Shown here piece after piece: positions 1 to 7,119 of a stretch of 12,378 nt of DNA. The stretch is from Bacteroidota bacterium (lineage in GTDB: Bacteria; Bacteroidota; Ignavibacteria; UBA10030; UBA8401): contig JAVBYH010000368.1 of the NCBI GenBank assembly GCA_030824175.1, positions 1 through 12,378 on the forward strand, read 5' to 3'. Numbering within the stretch: the stretch's first letter is position 1; every line of letters begins with the position of its first letter. The position numbers and the translations under genes are program-made. The notes below the pieces were generated by a model. The model ran no database searches and was not told the DNA's origin. It saw nothing but the letters and a program-made list of their open reading frames with translations.

Positions 1-1542
1 GATCGGCGACTTCCCGCCGCCGTTGAACGACGGGATGGGATTGCCGCCGTCCGTGTGCTTCGCTGCGAGCGGTGTAAAATGAAAATTATTGTCCAGCACC
101 TGCCGCGTTTCATTCCTCAATGCGTCGTCGCCGGGAATGTCGATGATCGACACGGCCCCTTTCATCAGGCCCCCGATGCCGCTTCCCTCGCCGGACGCGG
201 CGAATTCCGATCCTCCATTCGGTCCGCTCCCGTACCCCTTCGCGCTCGTCACGATGAGTTTCCTGCCGTCCGGTGTCACCTTCACCTTCGCAGGGAACCA
301 GCCCGTCGGTATGTGGCCGATGATCTTCCGCGTCCGCACGTCTATCACGCCGACGGCGTTGATGCCCGATTCGGCGACGTACAATCGCCGTCGATCGGGC
401 GACAGGGCGAGTCCGAAGGGAATGATGCCGCGGTACGTCCTCAACCGATCGTCCGGCTTGATGAACACATTCGCCACGAGCGAATCGCTGTGCGTGTCGA
501 TCACAGAAATGCAGTCGTTGTTGCCGTTGCTGACGAAGACGAAGTCGTTTGTCGCGACGACTGAATTCGGACTCGATCCGCCGACGGCCGGTATGCCGTC
601 GACAATCTGTCCGACAAGGATGCCTGTCTTGATTTTGGCGGTGACACGCGGATGCTGTTTCTCCCAGAGGTCTATCTTCCATACCGAAAACGATTCGGGA
701 ACATTCGCCTCGCCCAATCCGGGCACGTCGACCGAATCGCTGCGATACCCCTCGACCGATTCCTTCGACAGATATGCGGATGTCGGATAGTTCAGCGCAG
801 TACCGGGAAGGTTCTTCGCGTCGACCGAGGGCAGGACCTTGTATTCGTACATCCCCACGTTCGCGACGAAGAGTGATGTCTCGTCGGGCGACAATGTGAT
901 GCCGAAGGGATATCTTCCCACCTTTATGCTGCGGACAAGTTTTTTGGCCGCGACATCGACCTCGACAACCCTGAAGTTGATCTGATCGACTGCATAGATC
1001 GTGGAGCCGTCACGCGTCATGACGAGGTCGCCGATGTATCCGTGCGCCGGATCGAAACCGGCTTCGCTCGAGGAGCAGTCGATGCCGCCGAGCGGTGCGC
1101 CGCTCTGCACATCGAAACAGTAGATCTTGTTTTCCTGCCCGCCCGCCGCGTACACGGTCCTGTTGTCGGGCGACACTGCAAGCCCCATGAACACCGACGC
1201 GAGGATGCCCTTGTCGGTTTTACTCCCCGGGGGAATTTGTGTTTCGATCGGATGATCCGACAGCAGATCGCGTATGACCGACAGTGAGATCGGATTCGTT
1301 CCGGAGTTTGCCGTGACGGCGATCGTGCCGTCTCCGCTCAAGGCCAGCCCGTAGGGATGCGGAGCCGTCCTGATCGTCCGGCCGCGCGGAGTGATGAGCC
1401 TGCCGTTCGGCAGGACGGTTGTTCCGCCGATGGCGATCTTCGCCGGCAGCGATCCCGCGGGCGCCGTGACGATCCATTGGTCGCCGTGCTGCGCGTACGC
1501 CGCGCAGTAACACAGTACAAGCAACACACAAATTATTTTCAT
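1..1542 (-). CDS. Secreted YVTN/YncE-type beta-propeller protein, partial; probably the N-terminal half of a YncE/phosphoesterase fusion
   Basis: The frame is open from an ATG at 1542 to base 1 (514 codons, no stop), so the C-terminus lies outside the window. Residues 1-18 (MKIICVLLVLCYCAAYAQ) form a type I signal peptide, so the product is exported. Repeated blade motifs follow at about 65-80 (GLALSGDGTIAVTAN), 120-143, 171-196, 212-230 (PFGITLSPDETSLFVAN), 326-350 and 375-435 (PFGLALSPDRRRLYVAES), typical of YVTN/YncE propellers. From about 440 the chain becomes a Gly/Ser-rich linker, and the visible part ends in NPIPSFNGGGKSPI. In the known bifunctional YncE/alkaline-phosphatase-superfamily proteins, a very similar linker leads into the phosphoesterase domain (PF04185), which starts near a KENRTYDQ motif. 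A missing hydrolase half is therefore likely but unseen. The start lies 49 nt after the phosphatase gene, with AAGGA about 13 nt upstream of the ATG. The propeller call is firm; the fusion is inference. Confidence 0.85.
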   Translation of the reverse strand, partial: MKIICVLLVLCYCAAYAQHGDQWIVTAPAGSLPAKIAIGGTTVLPNGRLITPRGRTIRTAPHPYGLALSGDGTIAVTANSGTNPISLSVIRDLLSDHPIETQIPPGSKTDKGILASVFMGLAVSPDNRTVYAAGGQENKIYCFDVQSGAPLGGIDCSSSEAGFDPAHGYIGDLVMTRDGSTIYAVDQINFRVVEVDVAAKKLVRSIKVGRYPFGITLSPDETSLFVANVGMYEYKVLPSVDAKNLPGTALNYPTSAYLSKESVEGYRSDSVDVPGLGEANVPESFSVWKIDLWEKQHPRVTAKIKTGILVGQIVDGIPAVGGSSPNSVVATNDFVFVSNGNNDCISVIDTHSDSLVANVFIKPDDRLRTYRGIIPFGLALSPDRRRLYVAESGINAVGVIDVRTRKIIGHIPTGWFPAKVKVTPDGRKLIVTSAKGYGSGPNGGSEFAASGEGSGIGGLMKGAVSIIDIPGDDALRNETRQVLDNNFHFTPLAAKHTDGGNPIPSFNGGGKSPI

Positions 1543-1591
1543 ACGATCACATCCGTCCTTACACTGATGCTGTGTTGTTGTTGACGATCAG

Positions 1592-2707
1592 TTAAAATGG
1601 AAATTTGAATCGAAGGAGCGCCGCAAGTATTTTCGGAACCTCCGTATTGTCCATGAATCCCGTGAACCGCGGCGATCCGGGGCCGTATGCGAAGAGCGGC
1701 ACCGGTATCGACGTGTGGCCGGTTGTCGTCCACGTCACGTCCGAGGAATCGCCTCGGATGGAATCGGATGTGAGCGAAATTCCTCCGGTCTCATGATCGG
1801 CCGTGATGACGACAAGCGTTTCCCCGAATTTTTTGGCGAACGTCATTCCCACGTTCACCGCCGCGTCGAACTGCATGAGCTGCTGAGTCATATAGCCGTA
1901 GTCGTTGGCGTGGCCGCCCCAGTCGATCTGGCTCCCTTCAACCACGAGGAAGAAGCCGCTCTCACCGTCATTGAGCAGCTCCAGCGCCTTCGCCGTCATT
2001 GTCGCAAGCGACGGGGAAGGCCTCCGCGGCAGACCGCCCTTCGAAAATATTCCCAGCACATTGCCGGATGCGATCCCATGCAGAGCGGCGGAATCGTTCA
2101 CGACCTGATATCCGATAACCCCGGCTTCCGAGAAAAGGTTTCTTCCGTCGATGCGCTCCCCCCCGCCGCCCTCGGGAAGGAAAAATTCAGCGCCCCCTCC
2201 CAGCATCACGTTCACCGAGCTATGTATCAGCTGATCGGCGATGAGTGTCTGCTGTTTTCGCGACGGGACGTTGGCGACAAACGCGGCGGGCGTCGCATCG
2301 GTGATCGCCGATGTGACGACGAGGCCTGTCCTCATATTTTTTCCGATCGCGGCATCCATGACAGTCCGGTGTGCGACGGAATCCGGTGACACTCCGACCA
2401 TACCGTTCCGCGTCTTGTATCCCGCGGAGAGTGCCGTGGCGCCCGCGGCCGAATCTGTGATGTCGGCGTCGGCCGGATACGTTGTGATCAGTCCGGTGAC
2501 AGGCGCCTGCTGCAGCGCGAGAAATTTTCCGCGGCCGAGATATTTCCTCGCCGTCGATGCGATCTCCCCCAGCCCCATACCGTCGCCGATGAAGAAGATC
2601 ACGTTGCGGATTTTTTCATCCGGCGCAGGCGGCGCGTAGCGGGCCGGCTCCTGTGCTGTAGTGAGCGTCACGCATATACATGCAAGCAAGATACTGTTTT
2701 TTAACAT
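1592..2707 (-). CDS. Secreted PhoA-family alkaline phosphatase
   Basis: A protein of 371 aa that hydrolyses phosphate monoesters with a phospho-serine intermediate and a two-zinc/one-magnesium centre, outside the cytoplasm. I place the start at 2707 because the chain MLKNSILLACICVTLTTAQ is then a signal peptide; an in-frame ATG at 2725 would add six residues. All E. coli PhoA-type ligands are visible: D42 (FIGDGMG), nucleophile S86 (ITDSAAGATALSAG), D137/T139 (ITDATPAAF), E257, D262 and H266 (VEGSQIDWGGHAND), D304-H305 (VITADHETGG) and H331 (TTTGHTSIP). The usual AHV after the DATPAA motif is ANV here, but that residue is not a metal ligand. At 371 aa it is shorter than E. coli PhoA. It has no T9SS tail, so it is probably periplasmic. 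The ATG overlaps the stop of the upstream PLP-enzyme gene (ATGTTAA), implying translational coupling. It could act on phosphodiester-derived phosphate or on phosphonate esters; the exact substrate is unknown. Confidence 0.93.
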   Translation of the reverse strand: MLKNSILLACICVTLTTAQEPARYAPPAPDEKIRNVIFFIGDGMGLGEIASTARKYLGRGKFLALQQAPVTGLITTYPADADITDSAAGATALSAGYKTRNGMVGVSPDSVAHRTVMDAAIGKNMRTGLVVTSAITDATPAAFVANVPSRKQQTLIADQLIHSSVNVMLGGGAEFFLPEGGGGERIDGRNLFSEAGVIGYQVVNDSAALHGIASGNVLGIFSKGGLPRRPSPSLATMTAKALELLNDGESGFFLVVEGSQIDWGGHANDYGYMTQQLMQFDAAVNVGMTFAKKFGETLVVITADHETGGISLTSDSIRGDSSDVTWTTTGHTSIPVPLFAYGPGSPRFTGFMDNTEVPKILAALLRFKFPF

Positions 2708-4059
2708 TCGATGTCCGTTATGCATTCGTCGATGATGGCAAGCGCCGTCGTCAATTCCTCTTTCGAAATGATCAGCGGCGGCGTGAGTGTGATGATGTTT
2801 CCCATTGTCAGTTTGAAGCTCAGGCCTTTACCGAGCGCGGCGTACATCACCGCCTCCGCCTCCCGGCACGCCCGCGCCATTGTCGCGCGGTCGGTGACGA
2901 GTTCGATCCCGAGGAACAGGCCGAGTCCGCGGACGTCGCCGATGAGCCGGTGCCTCTCCTTCATCGCCCCGAGCAGGCGCAGCGCGTGCGCGCCGAGCTC
3001 TTCGGCGCGTTCGAGGAGGCGCTCCCTCTCGATGAATTCTATCGTGGCAAGAGCGGCGGCGCATGCGACGGGACTCTTCTCGTGCGTGTAGTGCCCGAGC
3101 GAGATGTCTGCGGCGACGTTGAGACCATTGCGCGCGAGCACGGCGGCAATGGGTATGATGCCCCCGCCGAGGCCTTTTCCGACGACGAGCATGTCGGGAA
3201 CCACGTCGTAATGCTCGCACGTGAACATCCGCCCTGTGCGGCCAAGGGCGTGGGGGATCTCGTCGAGAATCAGCAGCGCGCCATGCCTGTCGCATGCGGC
3301 GCGGATCTTCTTCCAGTAGTCCTTCGGCGGAATGTACGGTGTGCTGCGGATCGTCTCCGCGACGACGGCCGCAACGTCCCCCTCTTTCTCCAGCACGTAC
3401 TCCACGTAGTCGGCACACGCATTGTTGCATGTGCCCCCGCATTTGAAGGGACAATGATGCGGATCGGCCGGCGGCACGTGTTCCGTTCCCGGCATCAGCG
3501 GTCCGGCACCGCGTCGAAACGCCGCCTCGCCGCCGATGGAGATCGCATCGAGCGACGCACCGTGAAACGAATCCCACATCGAGATCGTCTTGTATCGTCC
3601 CGTCGCCCTGCGCGCAAGCTTGAGCGCAATGCCGATGGCACTCGTTCCGCCTGGCGCAAACAGCACCCTGTCCAGGTCCCCCGGGGCCAACGACGCGAGC
3701 TTCTCTGCCAGCCGGATCGCGGGCACGTTCGTGTACCGCCGCGGAGAGAAGGGAAGCTCCCGCAGCTGCGCAACGACGGCGTCGATGACGAATGTGTTCT
3801 TATAGCCGACCTGATGCACGTTGTTCCCGTGAAAATCCATGTACCGCCTGCCCTGCATGTCCTCGATGTATATCCCGTCGCAGTCCCTGAGCACGTTCAG
3901 GCAGGGAGTCGACATCGCTTGGTGCAGATACGCGCCCTCGTCGCGTTTGAGGAGCGCATACGTCGTCTCGTTCAGGTGCGTGTGCTGCCATTGCGTGCGG
4001 GCCTCGGAGCCGTTGACATCCCCTTCAGTTGCGTCGTGTTCAGCCGCCGATGTTGTCAT
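2701..4059 (-). CDS. pbfA: Class III PLP-dependent enzyme, probable (R)-1-hydroxy-2-aminoethylphosphonate ammonia-lyase (PbfA-like)
   Basis: A cytoplasmic 452-aa class III aminotransferase-fold protein. The Schiff-base lysine is K295 (VVGKGLGGGIIP) and the PLP-pyridine aspartate is D266 (LILDEIPHALGRTG). The cofactor-stacking segment is WDSFHGASLD (162-171), and E235 sits in ETIRSTPYIPP, where ordinary class III transaminases usually carry an EPxxG-type motif. Beside phnW and a PhnX-like gene, this subgroup is best explained as PbfA, which eliminates ammonia from (R)-1-hydroxy-2-aminoethylphosphonate to give phosphonoacetaldehyde. Alternatives are a class III 2-aminoethylphosphonate transaminase or a phosphoethanolamine phospho-lyase. 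An unusual Cys/His cluster, HHCPFKCGGTCNNAC, lies at 201-215. The start is supported by AGGAA seven nt upstream of ATG 4059, overlapping the end of the preceding gene, only 3 nt away. Fold and cofactor are firm; the substrate is inferred from context and recalled family features. Confidence 0.75.
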   Translation of the reverse strand: MTTSAAEHDATEGDVNGSEARTQWQHTHLNETTYALLKRDEGAYLHQAMSTPCLNVLRDCDGIYIEDMQGRRYMDFHGNNVHQVGYKNTFVIDAVVAQLRELPFSPRRYTNVPAIRLAEKLASLAPGDLDRVLFAPGGTSAIGIALKLARRATGRYKTISMWDSFHGASLDAISIGGEAAFRRGAGPLMPGTEHVPPADPHHCPFKCGGTCNNACADYVEYVLEKEGDVAAVVAETIRSTPYIPPKDYWKKIRAACDRHGALLILDEIPHALGRTGRMFTCEHYDVVPDMLVVGKGLGGGIIPIAAVLARNGLNVAADISLGHYTHEKSPVACAAALATIEFIERERLLERAEELGAHALRLLGAMKERHRLIGDVRGLGLFLGIELVTDRATMARACREAEAVMYAALGKGLSFKLTMGNIITLTPPLIISKEELTTALAIIDECITDIEC

Positions 4060-4062
4060 GGG

Positions 4063-5235
4063 TTATTTCCTGATCGTGTACGTGTCGAAGAGATGCCAGT
4101 CCTTGTCGATCGCCTGCAGCGTCAGCGTCCCGCCGTTCACTCCGACGAGGACGAAGTGGTGGTCGCGCCGCACCTTCGCCGTGAACCACGAACGGTTCGG
4201 CGAATAATTTTCAAGGCCGCCTCCGCCTCCGCCGGCCGTCACATAGACGACACCGCCCTTTTCAACCGTCCTGTCGGCAAGGATCGGGAACGTGCGTTCG
4301 TAATCATGTATGTGCCCGTTGAAGACGATGTCGACCCCGAATTTTTCGTACAGAGGCACGAGCGTCCGCACGTCGGTGTCGCCATACGTCGAGGCGCCGC
4401 GCCACGCGTTGCCGTAATCATCCTCGTCGGAATTATACGGGGGATGATGATGCACGGCGAATTTCCATCGGGCCTTCGACGCGGACAGTTCCCTCTCGAG
4501 CCACGCGCGCTGCCCGCTTCCCGGCGCCAGGTCCTTGTTGTCGTCGATGATGAAGATCTGCGCGCTGCCGTAGCGGAACGTGTAGTAATCCTCGGGCGCG
4601 GGATTCGCCATATACTGATAATAGTGCTCGTGGTTGTTCTCATGGTTTCCGATCGCCGCATACATCGGTATCCTGCTCATGAGCACGTGCCCGGGCTTCA
4701 GGAATTCGTCCAACCATTCTTTTTTATTGTCGCCATTGCCGACGATGTCGCCGCCGTGGAGGACGAAGTTCGGCCGCTCGTTGAACAGGTACTGGGCGAT
4801 CGCGCCCCAGACCGGCGGATTGTTCTGCGTATCGGAGACGAACCCGAACGTGTAGGCCGTCGAGTCGTTCACGGCCGTTTTGAACGTGTAGACTGCGCTC
4901 GGGAGCACGGTTCCATCCTTCATCACGGACGTGACGCGGTACACATATTCCTGTTCCGGTTTCAGTCCGGTCAGTGTCACCTCGTGCATCGTGCGTACTC
5001 CCTCCGGCGCGATCTTCTTCGGCAGCGGCACGGGGACTTTTTCGTCGCGCAGGAACTGCGCCTCGCCATATTCGACGACTGTCGTCGCCTCGTCGGCCGT
5101 CTCCCACAGGATCGCAATGCTCGTCTTCGTTGCATACTGCACGTAGGGACCGGCAATAATGGATTGCGCAACGGCTGAAGACGCGAACGCCGCACACATT
5201 AATAGAGATAGTATGATTTTCATGGATGCTTTCAT
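4063..5235 (-). CDS. Secreted metallophosphoesterase with N-terminal Fn3/purple-acid-phosphatase-like domain
   Basis: A 390-aa two-domain protein. Residues 1-24 are a signal peptide ending AVAQ; an internal ATG (residue 5, base 5223) is an equally good start and neither has a strong ribosome site. Residues about 27-121 form an Fn3-like domain as in purple acid phosphatases (SIIAGPYVQYATKTSIAILW ... LTGLKPEQEYVYRV). Residues about 128-365 are a calcineurin-like phosphoesterase with D135 (FVSDTQ), D163 (HGGDIVGNGDN), N197-H198 (GNHEN), the histidine run H262-H264 (VHHHPPY), and H308/H310 (FNGHIHDYERT). The first motif reads DTQ instead of DxH or DxG. The tyrosine of the GDxxY motif that ligates iron in true purple acid phosphatases is absent, so the metal centre is probably not the purple one. 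No sorting tail is present, so it is likely periplasmic. It sits between phnW (29 nt) and the PbfA-like gene (3 nt), which ties it to phosphonate use. Substrate unknown. Confidence 0.9.
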   Translation of the reverse strand: MKASMKIILSLLMCAAFASSAVAQSIIAGPYVQYATKTSIAILWETADEATTVVEYGEAQFLRDEKVPVPLPKKIAPEGVRTMHEVTLTGLKPEQEYVYRVTSVMKDGTVLPSAVYTFKTAVNDSTAYTFGFVSDTQNNPPVWGAIAQYLFNERPNFVLHGGDIVGNGDNKKEWLDEFLKPGHVLMSRIPMYAAIGNHENNHEHYYQYMANPAPEDYYTFRYGSAQIFIIDDNKDLAPGSGQRAWLERELSASKARWKFAVHHHPPYNSDEDDYGNAWRGASTYGDTDVRTLVPLYEKFGVDIVFNGHIHDYERTFPILADRTVEKGGVVYVTAGGGGGGLENYSPNRSWFTAKVRRDHHFVLVGVNGGTLTLQAIDKDWHLFDTYTIRK

Positions 5236-5264
5236 TTAAATGGACTGGTCGTTTGTCTGCGTTT

Positions 5265-6389
5265 TCATTCAACCGGAATCGGTATACCCAATTCGGTGAG
5301 GGCGTCCCGAATCGCCGCCAGGAGGGCATGGATGTCGTCGGGAAACAGCCTGCCGATATTGCCGATCCGGAAACAATCGACTTTCGACAGCTTGCCGGGA
5401 TAGATGACCATGCCGCGGCGGTTCAGGGCTTCGTAAAAGTGCTCGAACACGAAGTGCGGATGCCGCGGATAGTGGAATGACGTGATGATGTATCCCCTGT
5501 GTTCGTTTTCAAGGTAGCATTCGAAGCCCAGCTGCTCCATGCCGTAGAGGAGCACCGAGTGATTCTCCGAGTAACGCCGCGCGCGGCCGAGGACGCCGCC
5601 TTCATTTTCAAGCTCCAGCAGCGCCTGATAGAAGGCGAGGATCGCATGCGTCGGCGGTGTGAACCTGAACTGCCCCGATTCTTCCAGGCCGATCCACTGC
5701 GAGTAGAGGTCGAAGCTGACGCTGCGGGCGATGCCCTGTGCCCGCTCGAGCGCCCGCTTGTTCGCGAGGATGAATGAAAACCCGGGCACGCCCTCGATGC
5801 ACTTGTTGGCGGATGAGACGAGAAAATCGATGCCTGCGCTGCCAATGTCGATGGGCACCGCGCCGAAGCTGCTCATGGCATCGACGAAATAATTCCGTCC
5901 GGCCTTCCTGACGACGGCGCCGATCTCCCCGATCGGATTGATGATGCCCGTCGTGGTCTCGCAGTGCACCACGGCGATCGTGTGGATGTCCTCGTCGTGT
6001 GCAAGCATGGCCGCCACCGCTTCAGCCGAGGGGACCCTGTTTTCGTCGTACCGCAATTCGACAGTCTCGATGCCAAGCGCGCGCGCGATCTTCACCATCC
6101 GCTCGCCGTACGCGCCGTTGATGACGACGAGGATTTTTTTCCCGGACGGAATCGTCGACGAGATGACGGACTCGATGCCGAATGTGCCGCTGCCCTGCAT
6201 CAGCACGGCCTCATAGCCCTCCTCCCGGGACACGTATCCGATGGACAGCAGGCGCTCGCGCACTTCCCGCACGATCCGGATGAATTCGCCGTCTCGCGAA
6301 CCGAGATCGTGCATCATGGCACTCTTCACGGACCCGCTCGTTGTCAGGGGCCCCGGAGTGAACAACAGTTTATCCTTTGGCGTCGTCAT
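5265..6389 (-). CDS. phnW: 2-aminoethylphosphonate:pyruvate transaminase PhnW
   Basis: A cytoplasmic PLP enzyme of 374 aa that moves the amino group of 2-aminoethylphosphonate to pyruvate, giving phosphonoacetaldehyde and alanine. The class V transaminase hallmarks are in order: LLFTPGPLTTSGSVK at the N-terminus with MHDLGSRDGEF (26-36), the cofactor aspartate D170 (FVDAMSSFG), the Schiff-base lysine K196 (SSANKCIEGVPGFSF) and the carboxylate/phosphonate-binding arginine R341 (CFRIGNIG). These correspond to D168, K194 and R340 of the Salmonella enzyme. The length is typical. I start it at ATG 6389, not at the longer in-frame ATG 6686: GGGAG lies 7 nt upstream, the N-terminus matches the family, and the 99 extra residues are a low-complexity Arg-rich shadow of the upstream gene. 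The start overlaps the stop of the PhnX-like gene as ATGA, so the two are translationally coupled. The call is very secure. Confidence 0.97.
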   Translation of the reverse strand: MTTPKDKLLFTPGPLTTSGSVKSAMMHDLGSRDGEFIRIVREVRERLLSIGYVSREEGYEAVLMQGSGTFGIESVISSTIPSGKKILVVINGAYGERMVKIARALGIETVELRYDENRVPSAEAVAAMLAHDEDIHTIAVVHCETTTGIINPIGEIGAVVRKAGRNYFVDAMSSFGAVPIDIGSAGIDFLVSSANKCIEGVPGFSFILANKRALERAQGIARSVSFDLYSQWIGLEESGQFRFTPPTHAILAFYQALLELENEGGVLGRARRYSENHSVLLYGMEQLGFECYLENEHRGYIITSFHYPRHPHFVFEHFYEALNRRGMVIYPGKLSKVDCFRIGNIGRLFPDDIHALLAAIRDALTELGIPIPVE

Positions 6390-7087
6390 GGCCGAACTCC
6401 CGCGAATAATTCGGGCAGCATGTGAATGCCGGCGAGGATGTGCGTGTGCGGGAACGGCGTCAGTTCGGATTCCGTGTGCGATCCGTTCGTCACGCCGATC
6501 ACCCATCCGCACGCGGCCGCGGTTCCTTCCTGCAGATCGGAAGGCGTGTCGCCGACCTTGGCAACGTCGGCCGAATCCGTCACGCCGGTCAATTCCATCA
6601 CACGGTAGATCATGTCGGCATGGGGACGTCCCTTCGCCACCTCGTCGCTCGTGACCGTCGCGTCGAGAAGATGCGCAGCATCCCACCCGAGCCTCCCGAT
6701 GATGATGTCCGCCGTCGGACGGCTGAAGCCTGTGTCAAGCGCCACCTTGATCCCCATCGCCTTCAGTTCCGTGAACGTCCGCGTCGTTCCTTCGATCTCG
6801 CGGAGCGACGGTTCGGTTTCATAGAATGAGTTCATGCGAATGAGGAATTCCTCGTGGACCTCTACCGCGCGTTCGTCGAGCCGGTTCGGCGCCACGTCGG
6901 ACCGTCGTTCGATGAGGAGTTTAATCGCAATGGGCTTGGGATATCCCATCACAAGGTTCACGTCGTCGCGCGTCACTTCAACGCCCGCGGCGCGCAGCGT
7001 CTCCTGCAGACAGAGGTTGACATAGTCTTCATCGTGGACGGTCGTCCCGGCCATATCGAACACCACAACTTTGGGGAGCTTTGCCAT
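6386..7087 (-). CDS. PhnX-like HAD hydrolase (phosphonatase-like), probable phosphonoacetaldehyde hydrolase
   Basis: A cytoplasmic 233-aa HAD hydrolase expected to cleave the C-P bond of a 2-oxoethylphosphonate such as phosphonoacetaldehyde into phosphate and aldehyde. The nucleophile is D11 in FDMAGTTVHDED, with alanine at D+2 as in phosphonatases. The cap-domain lysine K51 (MGYPKPIAIK) aligns with the Schiff-base K53 of Bacillus cereus PhnX (MGLLK). R154 (KGRPHAD) replaces the usual HAD lysine, and D180/D184 form the metal motif (KVGDTPSD). It lacks the DYGCFAP segment after GTTV and the roughly 30-residue C-terminal extension of classical PhnX (about 264 aa). It therefore matches the sister 'phosphonatase-like' group, with its TNGSHTESEL-type C-terminus. 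It is coupled to phnW by a 4-nt overlap and lies 32 nt after the large phosphoesterase gene. Only a weak AAAGAA ribosome site precedes ATG 7087. C-P hydrolase chemistry is likely; the exact aldehyde is inferred from phnW. Confidence 0.88.
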   Translation of the reverse strand: MAKLPKVVVFDMAGTTVHDEDYVNLCLQETLRAAGVEVTRDDVNLVMGYPKPIAIKLLIERRSDVAPNRLDERAVEVHEEFLIRMNSFYETEPSLREIEGTTRTFTELKAMGIKVALDTGFSRPTADIIIGRLGWDAAHLLDATVTSDEVAKGRPHADMIYRVMELTGVTDSADVAKVGDTPSDLQEGTAAACGWVIGVTNGSHTESELTPFPHTHILAGIHMLPELFAGVRP

Positions 7088-7119
7088 TTGAGTTCTTTCT
7101 TCGTGTTTGTTGATAATTG

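Noticed and set aside
110..682. 190-codon minus-strand frame in the left part
   Set aside because: The propeller protein reads through this region in another minus-strand frame with blade motifs; this frame is only a low-complexity shadow.
4210..4236. Pyrimidine/purine-rich CCGCCTCCGCCTCCGCC tract, similar at 7589-7605
   Set aside because: It encodes the glycine run GGGGGGL of the two phosphoesterases on the minus strand, so it is coding sequence and not a separate repeat.
2680..5178. 832-codon open frame on the plus strand
   Set aside because: It lies codon-for-codon opposite two secure minus-strand genes that share one frame. With strong G/C preference at third positions, codons TTA, CTA and TCA are rare, and these are the only ones that would give antisense stops, so a long empty frame is expected. 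The translation is Arg/Val/His-rich with no domain.
6390..6686. 99-residue N-terminal extension of PhnW
   Set aside because: It lies wholly within the PhnX-like gene in another frame, is Arg-rich with no domain, and the ATG at 6389 has a good GGGAG site and the family N-terminus.
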